Below the pieces are notes generated by a model, which was not told the origin of the DNA, did not search any database, and was given only the letters and a program-made list of their open reading frames with translations. Position numbers and translations under genes: made by a program. A stretch of DNA of 12,030 bases from Gaiellasilicea sp035645095 (GTDB lineage: Bacteria > Actinomycetota > Thermoleophilia > Gaiellales > Gaiellaceae), in the NCBI GenBank assembly GCA_035645095.1, contig DASQNG010000097.1:1-12030 (forward strand), given 5' to 3'. Below, piece after piece: positions 11,810 to 12,030 of the stretch. The stretch's first letter is position 1; the number at the start of each line of letters is the position of its first letter.

Positions 11810-12030
11810 CGCGTCTCCTCCGTCCGCCGCTCGCGTCCCTGGTCGTCCGTGTACTTCGCGGTCGGCCGCTCGCCCGGCGTAATGTCGGCCTGGTCGCGGC
11901 TGCCGTGCCCCTGCTCGCTGCCGCCGCCGGACCCGTGGCCGTTCTCGTGCTCGAGCCGCGAGAGCGCACGCTCGCCCTGCACGATCCCGAGCGCCCCGTG
12001 GCGGTCCTGCGTCTTCACGATGTCGTAGAG
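11806..12030 (-). CDS. C-terminal part of a probable SdhB-like iron-sulfur subunit (5' end missing)
   Basis: Only the last 74 residues are in the window, beginning LYDIVKTQDRHGALGIVQG; the gene continues beyond 12030. The in-frame GTG at 12018 is internal, not a start. After about 27 residues the protein becomes a hydrophilic, probably disordered tail rich in Gly, His, Ser, Glu and Arg, with no cysteine and hence no cluster ligands in the visible part. Assignment as the iron-sulfur subunit of succinate dehydrogenase/fumarate reductase rests on coupling to the HdrB/SdhE-type gene and on the usual gene order; the residues themselves are not diagnostic. A HdrC-like subunit is an alternative. Confidence 0.5.
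   Translation of the reverse strand, partial: LYDIVKTQDRHGALGIVQGERALSRLEHENGHGSGGGSEQGHGSRDQADITPGERPTAKYTDDQGRERRTEETR

Noticed and set aside
10967..12028. Long plus-strand ORF opposite the CCG-domain gene
   Set aside because: Antisense to a protein with both complete CCG cysteine sets; composition is shadow-like.
1..12030. Mobile element, prophage, CRISPR array, tRNA or rRNA
   Set aside because: No transposase, integrase, regular repeat array, terminal repeats or RNA-gene consensus were seen, and codon and base use look even throughout.

Overview
The window reads as ordinary chromosome of a very GC-rich, gene-dense actinobacterium. The class Thermoleophilia (Gaiellales-like) is my best guess. 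It rests on GC content, frequent GTG starts, the recR-lysC-asd order known from other Actinobacteria, and protein flavour; no search could be run. There is no rRNA, tRNA, CRISPR array, IS element or phage gene. No stretch longer than about 140 bases lacks a gene.

Left part (1-4472): a primary-type sigma-70 gene (minus strand, cut by the window edge) faces recR across a 137-base gap. recR is followed by lysC (aspartokinase), asd (aspartate-semialdehyde dehydrogenase) and a small beta-carbonic anhydrase. The last three are packed end to start and form the entry to Lys/Thr/Met/diaminopimelate synthesis. The carbonic anhydrase may supply bicarbonate for anaplerotic oxaloacetate and hence aspartate.

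Middle (4481-8419, minus strand): a tightly coupled three-gene operon, DUF4956 membrane protein -> VTC/TTM-fold polyphosphate-polymerase-like protein -> exported CotH-kinase-family protein. This is the best candidate here for a poorly described system. Upstream of it is a separate GNAT-cupin operon, which starts with an apparent leaderless 14-codon leader ORF.

Right part (8466-12030): an LhgO-type L-2-hydroxyglutarate oxidase gene runs rightward and ends tail-to-tail, with overlapping stops, against a metallophosphoesterase-Asp23 operon. The window ends with the 3' part of a gene, probably for the iron-sulfur subunit of a succinate dehydrogenase/fumarate reductase, coupled to an HdrB/SdhE-type protein with two complete CCG domains.

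Recurring signals are these. (i) recR, lysC and lhgO each have a TACGCT or TACACT hexamer exactly six bases before the start codon and no Shine-Dalgarno, which suggests leaderless mRNAs. (ii) Operon genes are joined by GTGA four-base overlaps (four times) or TAGTG one-base overlaps (twice). (iii) Convergent genes end with almost no space between them. Several hairpins and inverted repeats lie in the short gaps; the most elaborate is the three-arm arrangement before the metallophosphoesterase gene.
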